From: Rosellinia necatrix
Lineage: Eukaryota; Ascomycota; Sordariomycetes; Xylariales; Xylariaceae
NCBI GenBank assembly: GCA_021209875.1
Contig: JAGYVD010000001.1
Location: forward strand, 5,208,001-5,272,000
Direction: 5' to 3'
Length of the DNA stretch: 64,000 bases
Numbering within the stretch: position 1 is the stretch's first letter; every line of letters starts with the position of its first letter. The notes under the pieces are model-generated. The model saw nothing but the letters and a program-made list of their open reading frames with translations. It made no database searches and was not told where the DNA came from. A program made the translations under genes and the position numbers. Below are positions 1 through 12,700 of the stretch, one piece after another.

Positions 1-1440
1 GTACGGCGCCTCAACCCACCAGAGCTTGGATCCAAAGACACCAGAGTCATGGCTTCAGAAAGTGCCGGGGTCATTCCAACAACCGCTCGAAGCCCGGAAG
101 ATACAAGCATTAGACTTTCGCCCGAACCAAAATTCTTGCTCATCAGACACTGGAGCTTATATGATAGCATGCTTCACTCCCCTTACCTTTTCTCACGACT
201 GCGTATATGGAGCGACAGTGGCATAAAACGCTTACACAAGCTACTGGCCAAGATGGGTGTAAGCCTAGTTCAATGCCGACAAAGCTACACCCATATGGAT
301 ATGGTGGTGAAGAAAGAGTTACGCACGAAGCTATTGAAATACGCCTCGCTATATAACCTGGACGACATGGTGCCTGCTGCGGAAACGGATGGTAGAGATA
401 GAGCAGGAGCCAAAGATGGCTGGGGTTTTGTTCGAAGCTGGGGCTGGCGGGCCACACTTAGCGCACAGGATGTTGGAGTGGTGATCGGCGCCTTGCTTGA
501 AGTGAGCAGGCACAGCACTGTGGTGGACGAGGACGGCCGTATACGCGCGAACCAAGCGCAAGAGGCCGAAGATGATGGCGGTGCCGCCGAAGCACAAGAA
601 TGGGTCAGCCGGTTTTGGGAGGCCTATGATGCTCTTGAGAAGTAAGTTGTCATCTTTTCTAGTCCGGGCAGGATAGGAAGCTAATCTACGCTCAGTATCG
701 ACGCTCTCAAGGCCGGCCTCCCCACAGCACAGTACCTCCATCGTGCCATCTTTCGCACGGGTACCTCGCTCATCGGCAAGCGACAGATCAAACACCTACA
801 CGCCTTTCGTATGTGCGTTATCAAAGACGGTCCGGATGTTCCCCTCTTCACCCACCCAGCCGCGCTGACAAAACTGGCGCTCTGGATCGGCGAGGCTCTT
901 ACGGAGCAAGAAAAAGACGCCAACGGAAAGCTAGCCTATGGTGGGCGGGGAACGCCTCTTGTAGTAGCGAGTTTGAATGAAAAGCGCGGTGTCTACGTCG
1001 TCGTCGGTACGGGCGGCGGCGGCGGCCCCGACCTCGCGTTCCTCGACCGCGAGGGCGCCAAGGAAAAGCAGGCCGCCAAGGAAGCCAAGGTGCAGGAACG
1101 GGAGCTTAAGCGTAAGAATAAGGAGAAAATCAGGGAGGAAAAACGCGCCGCTCGAGCCGCGGCAGGCAACGATGATGATAATGAGGGAGACGAGACAGAG
1201 TCGGAAGCCAGCGAGTCGGATTCGGATTCAGATTCGGACCCAGAGGCGGACGACGAACAAGAGCAGCGCAAAGATCGCGGCTACGGCCTCAATAAATTCG
1301 GTAGCGCCTTCCAAGATGTCGTCAATGAGACAAATGCTCGCGTGCGAATCGACAGCTTCGAGCACTGCGTGGTGGAGGTACGAAAGGAAGACCTTACCGG
1401 CTTCCTAGAGAGCCTAAGTATGAAGGCTGTGGTTGGGTAG
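1..1440 (+). CDS. cdc45: CDC45 replication initiation factor, 3' part (5' end outside window)
   Basis: Two exons are visible, 1-641 and 696-1440, giving the last 461 residues. The frame is open from base 1 with no start codon, so the gene begins upstream of the window. The 54-nt intron (642-695) has a GTAAGT donor, a CTAAT-type branch site at about 681 and a CAG acceptor; splicing restores an AAT codon. Cdc45 is the scaffold of the CMG (Cdc45-MCM-GINS) replicative helicase in the nucleus. Family stretches visible include RLNPPELG near the start, RHWSLYDSMLHSPYL, SWGWRATLSAQDV and the C-terminal RIDSFEHCVVEV block. A charged, low-complexity Lys/Glu then Asp/Ser segment (about 1050-1290) interrupts the C-terminal half; acidic inserts of this kind are usual in the family. 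The assignment is by remembered family similarity and is strong; only the unseen N-terminus is unknown. Confidence 0.93.
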
Positions 1441-4400
1441 CCGGCATTTGGTGCTACTAATTTCGGGGGTCAACAACGGGTGGTGGCTGCATTCAATTTG
1501 GCTGTCAGGCGTTAAGCGAGGTTTGAGTGTTTACGGCGAAAACAGCATGGCATTTGATTTGCATCACCAGCACAATATCCCTCCCCCTTCCTTTTTTATT
1601 TATTTATTTTTTCTCTGCGCGCAAGCTACGCTAGTAGCCTGTTACATATCCCTCATGGCAGACACTGGAACGACGATATGGTTGACGATTCGATTAGCTC
1701 GAATAAAATGAGGAAACAGGAAGCAGGCCACCTTTGTTAGTTGTAGACGGACTGTCAGCCCAGGCAAGAGCTGGGTCATGGGCGGATGGATTCGATACTC
1801 AATATCATTGTCAAGAATATATGCGCATGCTTCATCTTTCGCCCAGATACCCGGTACCATTGTTAATTACTACCTTTTCGACCAAGTTAACTCCGTGTAC
1901 CTACCATGCTGTCTTCTCTTGGTGTCTAGCCTTCCCTTCATCATGTCATACCATAGTATGCTACCTAGTTAGGGGTATGTACACCAAAATACCTACCTGC
2001 CTAACTACCTAAAGCCAGGCGCTCTCCAAAAATTACGTCCGGTTACCAACCGAAGGTATCACAAGGCGATGTCTATCTCACCTACCATCAGATAAGAAGT
2101 ATCCAGCTACGCGCTTACCAAGTAGGTAGCTGAGGGTAATGCCAGCAGGTCAAGTAACACGGAGCAAGGAAGAGGGTAAAAGGAGGGTAAAAGGAGGGTA
2201 AGCGTCGTGCAAGTGAGACGTTGCAAATTTGCTGTCGAACCACTTGTACATCACATGTAGTACCATCGGTGCAGCACGGGTAGGCGTCTGTGGTGTAGGT
2301 AGGGCTGTCCAAAGTGCACTTTGCAAGATGGTAACATCTACAAGATGACGTATGTATGTTCTCACAGCGTGCTGCAGGCCGGCCAGAAGGGCCTAGTTAA
2401 CCTAAAACTTGGAACCTTTAAGGTAGGAAGGGTACCTGCCTACAGCTGTATCACTTACATACCTGGTACGCCTCGAGTCGGGTTGTGGGTAAGTACCCGG
2501 GTACATTAAAACCTGGGTGGGCATGTTGGGTGATACCAGGGTTCGGCTCACATTTGTCCCAAGATAACCCCGCTATTTTGATACCTAGGCGCCCAACTTA
2601 GAACTCGGGTAAATGCAAGTACCGTCAAGTCCTGGAGAGGTACTAAGCAGTAAGTGGTGCTGGGTACCTAAACACCACCTGCTCATGATTTATTTTCCTC
2701 TACTGGTGTTGTAAGTATTTTGTTTTACTTACCTACCGAGCTACCCAGTTAACCTCCAAGTTTCCATATTCTATTCCATTCTCTTCACCCAAATTCTTGG
2801 ACATTACACCCCCTAAACTTTGACGCAATCATGTCGCACCAGATACGCACAATAATAGCGTGCGCGGAGCATATATAGGCCGTAGATCTTACCTACCTGC
2901 TAGTGTAGGTAAGTGTACAGACAAAAGATGCAGCAGCTTACCTGCATGCATGATCCATCTGAACCACCTGGTTGCGTCTGCTTAACGCCTAGGTCAGTAC
3001 CTAGGTACTCTGTCCTTCGTAACCCCCTGCCAACCTGGGTACCTTATGTGTCTAGTTAGATATCTAAAATACCTCAGATATTTAAACTAATACCAAGAAA
3101 TCAGACATGCAACCAAAAGAATTGCTTGAGCAGGGTGAACAATAATGACATTAATAAGCAGCCATCGACTGAGAGCAAATATCGGGTTATGTTGCTACCT
3201 TACCAGCGCCTTGGGCTAGGTACCTCAAGCAAGTACCTAAGTCATGCTGTGCTACTATTACTACTACCTGTCCTAGGTAGGTAAGGTACTATGTAACTGA
3301 GGTACCTACGCTACAGTAAGAGGAGGGAGGTAGTTAGTTATAGTAGCCAAAATAGCCCTTCTGTGGTCTTGTCGATGCCCAGAGCCGGGCTATAGATCAC
3401 ATCGATCTCTTGTCATTTTGATCGGCCTTATGCTAATAGAAATGAAGAGAGTCATACGTACACACGTATATAATATGCGGCCAAGTATAGACCCAAGCTT
3501 TCTGGCGCGGTTTTGTTTAGGGAACCCTTGATTTAAATTCTGCCATGAACCAATTTCCCCTGCCCAGGCCTACATCATAAAGGACAGATAGGATAAGGAA
3601 GAGACAGAGAGAGAGAAAAGAGAGAGATCCAGCCCTATTTACCTCCCCGTGATTATGTAGGTCTTATATGTATTATAGTCACTATTACTACCTACCTAAC
3701 CTTAGGTAATCACCTGCCTTCCCTCCTGCTGTTCATCTTCGGGAACCAGTCACTCCCGAGCAAGAAATCCACCAACCTGTCATTGGTAAATTCCCTCCTG
3801 CCTCACCTCGCCAATGAAAAGAGAGGTATTTGGGTCCTCGAATCAATTGGATTGATTAAGGTTTTCCAATTTTTGGAATTTCTGTTTTTTTGGAATTTCG
3901 GGGGATGCCCTAGGCCCATTCTGCGTTTCTGTGCAACAGCGACAGGATGAAACCAAACACTTGTGCCGGTTCGCCCCTCTCTTGCCCCCCCGTCCCCTCC
4001 CCTTCCTCCTCCCCTCCCCCTCCGTACCTCCCCAAAAATTCCCCCGACTGATCCCAACTCATGCGGCTCTGTATCCCTCACCAAGAAGGTACGGTACGTG
4101 GGCGAGTAAGTACCTCAGGTGCGACCCATTGAAGGACCCGTACCTCCCACCTCGGCCTGTTACGGTCACCATTCCAGCGACAAAACCCCCCCACCACCAC
4201 CACCTTGTTACCTCCTTGCCTGCTACGTACTTACCTACCTATACTTACCTACTTACCTACTTAGTGTAGTGCGCGGTCCGTCAGTGCTCGGTCCGTAGTG
4301 CTGTCCTGCAGTCCTACCTTAAACTCGACTCGACTGCTCACCTCTTGTCGCGCGCATCGCCGGCACTAACATTTCTCATACTACCTACCTTACCTACCTG

Positions 4401-4550
4401 CAATCCTCGCCTCGCCTGTCTAGATAACACCCGCCCATCTATACATTTTTGAATTACCTAGAGACCTCCATATCCCCCCCTCACCCGCCCCATACCCGTG
4501 TTAATCTTTTCCGCCTCCTGTCCGGCTATCATACTCCCCTCATCTAGAAG
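1441..4550. other. Gene-poor 3.1-kb intergenic region with TACC/GGTA tracts
   Basis: I find no supportable gene here. Short open frames lack ATG-to-stop continuity, splice logic or family resemblance. The sequence is studded with TACCTACC, GGTAGGTA and ACCTAGGT tracts (for example about 1950-2010, 2140-2210, 2880-3060, 3200-3310, 4200-4265 and 4380-4400). A tandem GGTAAAAGGAG-like repeat lies at about 2172-2205. Pyrimidine-rich sequence at about 3960-4060 and 4370-4550 leads into the NCS-1 start codon and is probably its promoter and leader. Confidence 0.7.
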
Positions 4551-5622
4551 ATGGGCAAATCGTAAGTCTGCCGTCCTGCTGCTGCTCTTCTTCCCCGCAG
4601 CCAGACGGGGTGTCCTAGACATCCTGAACGTCCCGAACATCCTGAACACACCCCGACTATCCTTGTCATTCGCGCCCTCGCGCTCGCGACTTTGCGACAA
4701 TTCTATCCACCAACCGGCCTCTCCCTTTGCCGCTCCCTCTCTTTGTCCACCTATTGCCCGCTTCCTCTGCCTCTCTCTCCCTCCCTCCCTCCCAGCTATT
4801 TGTCTCTGTCTCGGGATGTACACGGGCTCAGGACGTTGCATGCGCGCCCGCCTTGAATGTGACGGGACTTGTTAGGCTCACGTGTCTTTCGCCAGTCAAT
4901 CGAAGCTCTCCCAGGAGCAGCTTGCTGAGCTCCAGAAGTCTACTCATTTCGACAAGAAGGAATTGCAACAATGGTATAAGGGTAAGCTGGAGCCGAGGCC
5001 CCGATGGCGCGATGTCGCATGAGCCCACCACCCATTCCTACGTCACCGGGCTCACACACACTCTCTCTCTGTTAGGGTTCCTGAAGGATTGCCCCTCGGG
5101 CATGCTCACAAAAGAGGAATTCCAAAAGATCTATCGCCAGTTCTTCCCCTTCGGAGATCCGTCATCGTTTGCCGATTATGTTTTCAACGTGTTCGACTCC
5201 GACAAATCCGGATCCATCGACTTCAAAGAGTTCATCTGCGCGCTAAGCGTTACGAGCCGTGGCAAGATGGAAGATAAACTCGATTGGGCCTTCCAGTTAT
5301 ACGACATTGACGGTGATGGCAAGATTAGCTATGATGAGATGCTCAAAATTGTAGAGGCGATATATAAAATGGTACCCGTCCACCACACAAGCCGTCCGGC
5401 GAGGTGCGTTCCATCCGTGCTGATGTCTTGCCCATGATACAGGTCGGTTCCATGGTGAAGTTACCCGAAGACGAAGATACCCCCGAGAAGCGTGTCAGGA
5501 AGATTTTCCGCATGATGGATAAAGACGAGAACGGCAGTTTGGACATGGAGGAGTTCAAGGAGGGAAGCAAACGCGACGAGACGATCGTGTCAGCCCTGTC
5601 GCTATACGACGGCCTAGTGTGA
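4551..5622 (+). CDS. ncs1: Neuronal calcium sensor 1 (NCS-1/Frq1), EF-hand protein
   Basis: Four exons (4551-4561, 4896-4981, 5076-5371, 5443-5622) encode 190 aa, the family's standard length. The first exon is only 11 nt (ATG GGC AAA TC) before a 334-nt intron; the other introns are 94 and 71 nt. The protein starts MGKS, a canonical N-myristoylation signal (Gly2). The first EF-hand is degenerate, with CPSG at residues 38-41, as in all NCS-1 proteins. Intact Ca2+ loops follow at about 73-84, 109-120 ([12 protein letters not shown]) and 157-168 ([12 protein letters not shown]). The C-terminus ends in SLYDGLV. The family is a Ca2+/myristoyl switch that binds and activates phosphatidylinositol 4-kinase at the Golgi or plasma membrane and affects Ca2+ tolerance and growth. 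All exon joins keep frame. The identity is very secure; the short first exon is supported by the conserved N-terminus. Confidence 0.95.
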
Positions 5623-7532
5623 TCCCCGACTATCTAGCCTGACTAGGTATGAAAATCTCCACGGATGGGGGCCGGAACATGCGCGGGTCTGAGCAAGGCC
5701 CGATGGCCTGGGTAGGGTGGGAAAAGGACTATCGATGGTCTATAGACGGGAACAGGGTTTTGTTTTCGGCAGGGGCCGGTGACAAAGCAAGCCGTGACCC
5801 CTTTGGTCTCCTTCTCTCTATCTTCTCTCTCTGCCTTGCCTTTCTGCGGGCATTCTTGTATGCCAGGAGGGAATGGCAGAACCCTGATTCTAGGCTCACT
5901 GTTCTCACCGTCAACTAATTTCCGTCCCACACTAAAAGATGGGCTTCTGGCTCGAGATGCACCGTGGCGGCAGCGGCGGCAGCGGTGATGTGTGAATTAC
6001 CCCGTAACCTGGTTCAGGTAGTCACCCACTTGTGACTCACTCACAGGCATATACTCTCCTTTCCTCCCTCTCCCCCTCTCTCTCCCTCTCCCTCTCTGTG
6101 TGTGTATGTGTGCGTCTCCCTTGTTGTTGCCACGAATAACTACCGAGTAACATTGTCGCCTGATGACCATGGACACGAGGGAGAGCTTTTATGTGCTGCG
6201 CCTCGCTGGCATAGCCTCCTTACCTACCTACTTGGGAACCGAACCAGCCCGCCATTGGTCGGAGAAGAATGACAAGCAGGGCAGGACATACCTTGTGTAT
6301 GCAGTCAATCAATCTGGTCCACATAGACCCGGTCCGGGTTGCCCAGCATGAAAGGCGGAGGAAACGGACGGGAGGTGGAATAAGTATAGGGGGCTTTTTG
6401 CCTCATCCCCACAACTTTGGGTCTAGTCTTGTTGCACATGTACATGCAAGTATACACACACATGTACAACATAAACACAATCATGTATAACTATGTATTA
6501 GCTAAATGTATTAAAGATATTATATGCATATATATGCATCTTTTCTATTATGTACAAATGTATATTCTTTTGACACAACCTCGGTCCGTTCAGGTAGTTG
6601 TTTTTCTGGCAGTTAGTCCGATCCCAGATTTTGTGTTATCTGTTGCATGGACTTAGATAATCCATACTTTCAGTTTTCACCAACCCCCCCCCCCTCTTCC
6701 CCCTTCCCCCAAACAATCATATGCCAAAGGTAACTTGGGCGCATGCTAGTACAATAGAAAATGGCAACAGGAGGGAAGGAGGGAAAGGGAGAAGGAAGGG
6801 AAAAGGGGGAAAGGAATACTATTAAAGTAGATTGATTGTATAACTACTCTTCTTTTTCCTTCTTCCTATAGTTATAAGTCTGATAAAACGGCAAACGTTG
6901 ATCAAATATAAATGTACTCAATACATGCCAACAACATCATTCACATGCCAATTGCTTAACCCAGGTATTCTCTTAGTTTAAGATCTAGAAATATAGATAC
7001 AAGATTATACGTGCGTCAAAAAAGATTAAACTTAAGCTGCACATGAGATGGAACTAGCATGTCCATGTTCTAGTGAACGGGGCTTGTATATACTTTGAGC
7101 TGTCTTGTCTCTCTTCCCTAGTTATTAACTTCCCATCGTGACCACCCTTGATTCAAACATCATGACTAAATTATATAAAATAAAATAAAATCAGGCCTAT
7201 TACGTTGTGTTGTGCAACTAGGATCAAAGGACAGAGTTATCAAAGGTGGTGGTATTAGGAGAGGCTGTCATATACATGAAAAAGGTGGCTTCTAGCCTCA
7301 TCTTCGTCTAACCCGCTTCTCGTTCCCATCGCCGTCTCCTCCGTGACATAACAATCAGCTCTAACTTCAAAGGTATATATATGGGGGCGTCAAGAAACAA
7401 AACACCTAGCAACCTGCCGAGCCGAAAACTAATCAATAGCCTACCTAAACACCGGGCCCAAACGTATGACTACGTATGACTGCGTACGGCTACGTACGGC
7501 ACATCATCCGTGGTTTGAACGTAGCTCCTTTC
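5623..7532. other. Intergenic region between convergent ncs1 and acyl-CoA synthetase
   Basis: No gene is supported. The ncs1 3' flank contains CT/TG-rich simple sequence (about 6058-6115). An AT-rich stretch with ATGTAC-like repeats lies at 6430-6560. A poly-C run (about 6685-6695) and a polypurine run (about 6771-6815) follow. A short tandem TACGTATGACT/TACGTACGGC repeat sits at about 7464-7503, just beyond the stop codon of the convergent gene, and may belong to its 3' UTR. Confidence 0.6.
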
Positions 7533-9766
7533 CTAGCTAGAAGAGCTGTAGGCCTCATCTACCTGGGCCTTGTACTTATTGAGAATACCCTTGCGGTTGA
7601 GTTTCTGAGCAGCCGTCACGAGACCCTGTGTTTTAAAAGTTAGTTTGCAATGCACCCCTGAATATTACATTTTGGGGGGGTTGTTGGAAACATACGTTTT
7701 GTGGAGTCCATTCCTCATCAGATAGTGCAACGCCCTCGATAATCTCGATACCGGATAGGCCGCCGGCCCTTCCCGTGTTCTGGAGCTCTTTGAGAATGAT
7801 ACTCTTCAGCTTCTTGTTATGGACCAACTCCTCCAAGTTATTGCCTTCAATGCCGTTATCAGCTGCGAGCTGCTTTAGCGCCGGCTCAGCTGGCACAATA
7901 ATCGCAATGGGCTTTGCTTTGTTTTGGTCAGCATAAACGCAGATATTACCGACAACAATAGCAGATCGGTAGATTGATTCGAGCTTCTCCAGCGCAATGT
8001 ATTCGCCGTTTAGGGTCTTAATTAGATTCTTCTTGCGATCAATGATTTTCAGGTGGCCATTTGAATCCCATTCGCCAATATCGCCTGTCTTGAACCAGCC
8101 GTCGGACAAGTTCTCCTGGGTTTCTTTCTCATTCTGGTAGTACTCGCCTAGGACACTGGGACCGCGGATCCAGATCTCACCCTGGGGGTTGGGCTTATTT
8201 GTAGCGTAGTAACCGGCATCGGCGAAGTCAACAAGCTTGGCCTCAATAGATGCAGGCATGGCACCAATGCTTTCGGAAGACCACTCCGAAGGGTCCATGA
8301 GGGTGCCCATGGCGGTAGTTTCTGTAAGGCCGTAACCAATGATCATGGGAGCAATGGCCATAGAGATGAAACGCTGTGTCTCTTTAGAGACAGGGCCACC
8401 ACCGTTCATACAGAGCTTAAGGCGGCCTCCTGTGGCTTCCTTGATCTTCTTGAAAACAACATGGTCAAGCAAGCCCGAGCCTGGAAGCCCCATGGAAAGA
8501 AGCCGACTCTTTAAGCTGAGGGCACCCCAGAACATGTTCTGGACAACAGGACCGCCAGCATTCACTTTCGCAGTAATACCCTTCTTCACCGTCTCAAAGA
8601 CTGCTGGCACGCCGACAAGAACGGAAGGCTTAAATTCACGGATATCACCAGCACAGTTGCGAACAGAGGTGTCGGAAAGCGTCTTGGGGTTTCCATAACC
8701 CATTGTTGCTCCCCAATACAGGCACGCGTTTTCGAATACCAGCTCTAGAATGTGAGCAAGGGGGAGATAGGTCAGAAGGCTGTCGCCAGGGCCGATGAAA
8801 GGTTGCACGACAACGCTAACGCCAGCGACTAGAGCGAAACTGTTAGTATTGACCGCTTGACTTTCTGTGAATTGACTCACCCGCCGCGACTAGGGCTTTG
8901 TGCTTCAGGGGGACGCCCTTGGGTGTGCCCGTGGACCCGGAGGTGTACATAATACAACAAAGGTCCTCCGGCGAAGGGGGCGTAGGCTCGGAAGGATTAT
9001 CTCGGCCAAGTTTCTCAAGCTCCTTGGAACTTATGACGGTGATGTGATTGTAGGTGCTCTTGAGGTTGTTGATGTGCTCTTGCTTGACTTGGTTCTGGCT
9101 ATTCCATATGACATATCGGACCTCTTGTGCCTCCTTGAGCACGTTGCCCAGTGTCGGGATAAGATGGGGATCGAGGAAGACAGCCTTGGCCCCCGTAGCC
9201 ACCATAGAATGCCGCAAGCCCTCCTCGCCAAGCGTGTCATAAGCGGTTACAACAGCCATAGATTGAGAGGCGGCGGCGTGGAAGGTGGTGAGCCAGTTGG
9301 CGCTGGTGGCGGCAAAGATGTGCACCCTGTCGCCTTTGACCATACCGAGCTTCCTCAGACCAGAACCTACGTTCAGGGCTAGTGCCTCGTAGTCATTGAA
9401 AGTGACGTACTCGTAAGGACTGAGTTCAAAGTAGGTCCAGGCCTTGTCAACCTCCTGCTCCTTGCCGTCGACCATCTTCTTGATCTTCTTTGTCTCCTGG
9501 TGGGTGCAGATGAGACGCCGAGAGCCCATACACTTTGCGTTGCCATACTTGGCAACGCTGACACGCATGAGCTCGTAAGCGGTCGAGATATTATCGGCGG
9601 GCTTTGTAATCAAGCCATCTTTGGTCAAGGGGTGTCGACGAGGTTTTGTCTCGCCTTGGACCTCGGGAGCATCGGGGGATTCAATGGAGAAGGGGCCACG
9701 CTTCCACTTTTTGGGTTGCAGGACCAGCTCCCGGAATTTCGATTCTCGCCACTCGTGCTGTGACAT
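7533..9766 (-). CDS. Long-chain acyl-CoA synthetase (Faa1/Faa4 type)
   Basis: Three exons on the minus strand (9766-8881, 8828-7696, 7625-7533) encode 703 aa, close to yeast Faa1/Faa4 (about 700). The introns are 52 nt (GTGAGT, CTAAC branch) and 70 nt (GTATGT). The enzyme activates long-chain fatty acids with ATP and CoA through an acyl-adenylate, feeding lipid synthesis and beta-oxidation. Visible adenylate-forming motifs are the P-loop YTSGSTGTPKG (about residue 275), GYGLTET (about 460), TGDIGEW (about 545) and IDRKKNLIKTLNGEYI (about 558-573, FACS signature). The C-terminus ends AYSSSS, with no peroxisomal PTS1. The chosen start (MSQHEW) is the first in-frame ATG that gives family length. 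The frame stays open upstream to 9955 but reaches no ATG: the sequence there is an AG followed by GTG, so a 5' UTR exon or an extra coding exon remains possible. Confidence 0.92.
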
Positions 9767-12700
9767 GTTGTGATAGACCGTCGGGAGATTTTCGGGGGGG
9801 TTATCGGGGGGGCTATCGGGAGGGTAGGGCAAAGAACAGGACTTCGAAGGTACCTTGATGACAGTCAGTGAATGTGGCCAGCTTGTGCCATGGAAGGAAC
9901 ATACGGGTTCAAAGAGTCCGTGAGGCTCGTATTGGGCTTTAGCTACAATGAGCACCTATTGTTGCGAACACAAGAGGGTTAATAACGATGGTTGATTGAT
10001 GCTGTGCGGTATCACATCGTCATATTTCAGGATAGGAAGGGCAGGTATCAGAAAGTGAGACACAGGTAGGGGAAGGGGAAGGGGAAGGGGAAGGGGAAGA
10101 TGGATGGACAGTCAATGGAATCTGATATAGAAGGAGTTGTGTGTATGTGTGTGCAGATGTGAGAGAGAGAGTGTGTGTGTGTCTATAGTGCACATACCTT
10201 TGTAGGTGTTCAGATGAGATGGCCCGGTCGGACTAAATACCTGGTATGCAGAAGTGGTCGTCACTATTTGGGGAATGGTCGGGGATGTGTTGCTGGTTAT
10301 GCTACTGGCTGGTTTGTGCTACTGGTGCTAACCGGGCCCCCTAGCCTAGGTCTGCCTGGGTAACCAAGGTTAGGGAGCTGGCTGGGCCGAGCTTGTCTCT
10401 CTGACACAACCATTGCTGGCCCCATGACGAAACCCTACAGCTCGAGCGCCTTTACACTAGCTTGTATGGAGTAGGTACGTACCGATAGCTTGTATGCAAA
10501 GTACAGGTTGATCTCTTTGTGTGGGCAGCATGTGGGTAATCTGTGGGTAGTATACTTGCGGGGTGCCCCTTGTCCTCCTAGTGGTGCCGATGCATGACCC
10601 ATATTGCCCCAAAGGGGAATAGTATCTACATAGCACTTCTTAGCAATACTAACATTGGTCGCATTGGCACTGGCTGCCAAGGGTAGCTCTTCAAAGGTCT
10701 TCAAGTTCCATTGGCCCCGTGGCGTCACCATAGCCACCACCACCATCACACATCACCACTCCTTGAGAGTGCTTTCCTACTTACCACCTTGATCATTGCC
10801 TAATGTCAGGCACGATCAGGCACCTAGTGCTGATGGTTGAGGGAGGGAGGGATGGAGGGCCGTGGGGGTTATGGGGGGCGGTATATACAAAAGCCACCTG
10901 TTACTTATAATGGTGGATTTCCCTCTACAACGTCAAAGCAGACAACCAACTATTGCTTCCAACGGTAGTTACGAAGCCACAAAGCCAGTAGACAATGAGG
11001 AACGGGTGTACCAAAAAAGAGTCGCACAATACAGCAATTTCCCAGCCTCTGCAGACAGGCTAATACCATTCTGATGGGGGAAGTTTTCGAAAGGCTTGCA
11101 CTCGAAATATTGACAAGGCGGATCGGCTTAATTTCACCGGCACAAATTCAATATTTTCTCTGGGCTTTCACGCCCACCTTTAGGTCAATCTTTTTTTTTC
11201 TTCTCTCTCTCTTCTTGCTTATCAAAACTGGTATAACTTCATCGTAAACATTCACTTGACACAACCCAGACAACATGTTTGTCACAGACACGGAATCCCA
11301 GAGGCCGTCTCCAAAAGCCCCTACCAGCCTCTCTGGTGTATTTAGTACGTAGAGAGCTGGCGGATATATTTTGTGAGGAGACGGCCATCAGTCTCAGGTT
11401 CTCAGATGACCTCAACTTCATATGGTTGTAGAGCGAGTGTTCACCGAAGCCCCTGTCGTCGCCTGTTGGGCCGACTTGACGACCTCGTCTGATTCCAGAT
11501 ACAACCAAGAAGTTCACACTCCTAGCCACAGCCTGGTCAAGGCACCAAAACCTGGAAGTAGCACGGTTTCGATTTGGGGTACCTCTTTCGCGCTGTCTTT
11601 GTCATTGTGGACGGTCAATATCGAAACAACCATTAGACTCGCCCACGATATATCGAGACGACCAAACGAGACCGAGGTACAATTCAAGCACTGAGAAAGC
11701 CTTTCTAGGGTTGGCAACAGTCTAGACTTCCTCGCCAAGACAGGTGATGATGCTCACCTTGGCTCACTTGTCGACTTCCAACCCTTGCGTGAAGCAAGCG
11801 AGGCTCTTGAATTCAACAGGGCAGACATTAAAGAACATTCCGAGGACGTGATCTGCGTTAGCCTATGTAGCGCAGAACGCTTCCTCTTCAGCCACTCGGC
11901 TGGGAAAAGGATGCCTTTCCTCATCTACGCGCAGAGAGGGAGGAGTTGGAAGAGGAGAGGGGTAAGGGATGTGAGCAGTGGGTTGAGCGAGTTTTAAGTC
12001 ATGCGCAAGACGTTAGTATAAATGTCAATGGATTTACTTAGCATGGGATTCAGAGAGCTCGAGTGCGGATGAACGGAAGGGGTTCGATAGGGAGGCCCAG
12101 TTGGAGCGTTGGTGGGTGCGTGTAAACGAGATTATATGAGCCGCATTCACGAGACATTTCGGAATTATTAACCCTTACTATATAGGAGGCATACGGGTGG
12201 TGTCCTAAACTTAATATTAACTGCTACAGATTCGTCAAGATGCCCACTACTACACCACTCTGCAGTTGTCGATTCCGGTGGTGCTGTTATATATTGTTCA
12301 TGTAGCCGTGCCCCATTACAGGCTCCAATATAGTCATTTTCGAACTCTGGAGCTTTCCTAGCTTTGCCAAACGGCGAATGTTAAAGAGAAACATAAATTA
12401 GTCACGACTCTTCGCCTTGTTTTTAACCGTTTCTCTTTTGCAGCACCGTGTTCAAGATTGGCTGGATTTACATAATAACGTTAACTACATAAATCTACTC
12501 AGCCACTTACCCAAGAATTGACCGGGCCGAGCCTGAGCGCAGCCCATCTACGTCTGCCACGATGCGTACAATAAATAGCTGGAGCTGCTATACCCCCACT
12601 TACCTAGGTCTTAATTTGAGGATCTCCAAGAAGGAAATTCTAACAAGTATCTTACTGCTCATCTCCCACATCATAACACCACAACAACACACGGTCGTAG

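Noticed and set aside
11422..11997. Overlapping plus-strand frames that look weakly coding
   Set aside because: They break repeatedly, no splice set joins them into a longer protein, and I recognise no domain. A decayed pseudogene is possible but not supported.
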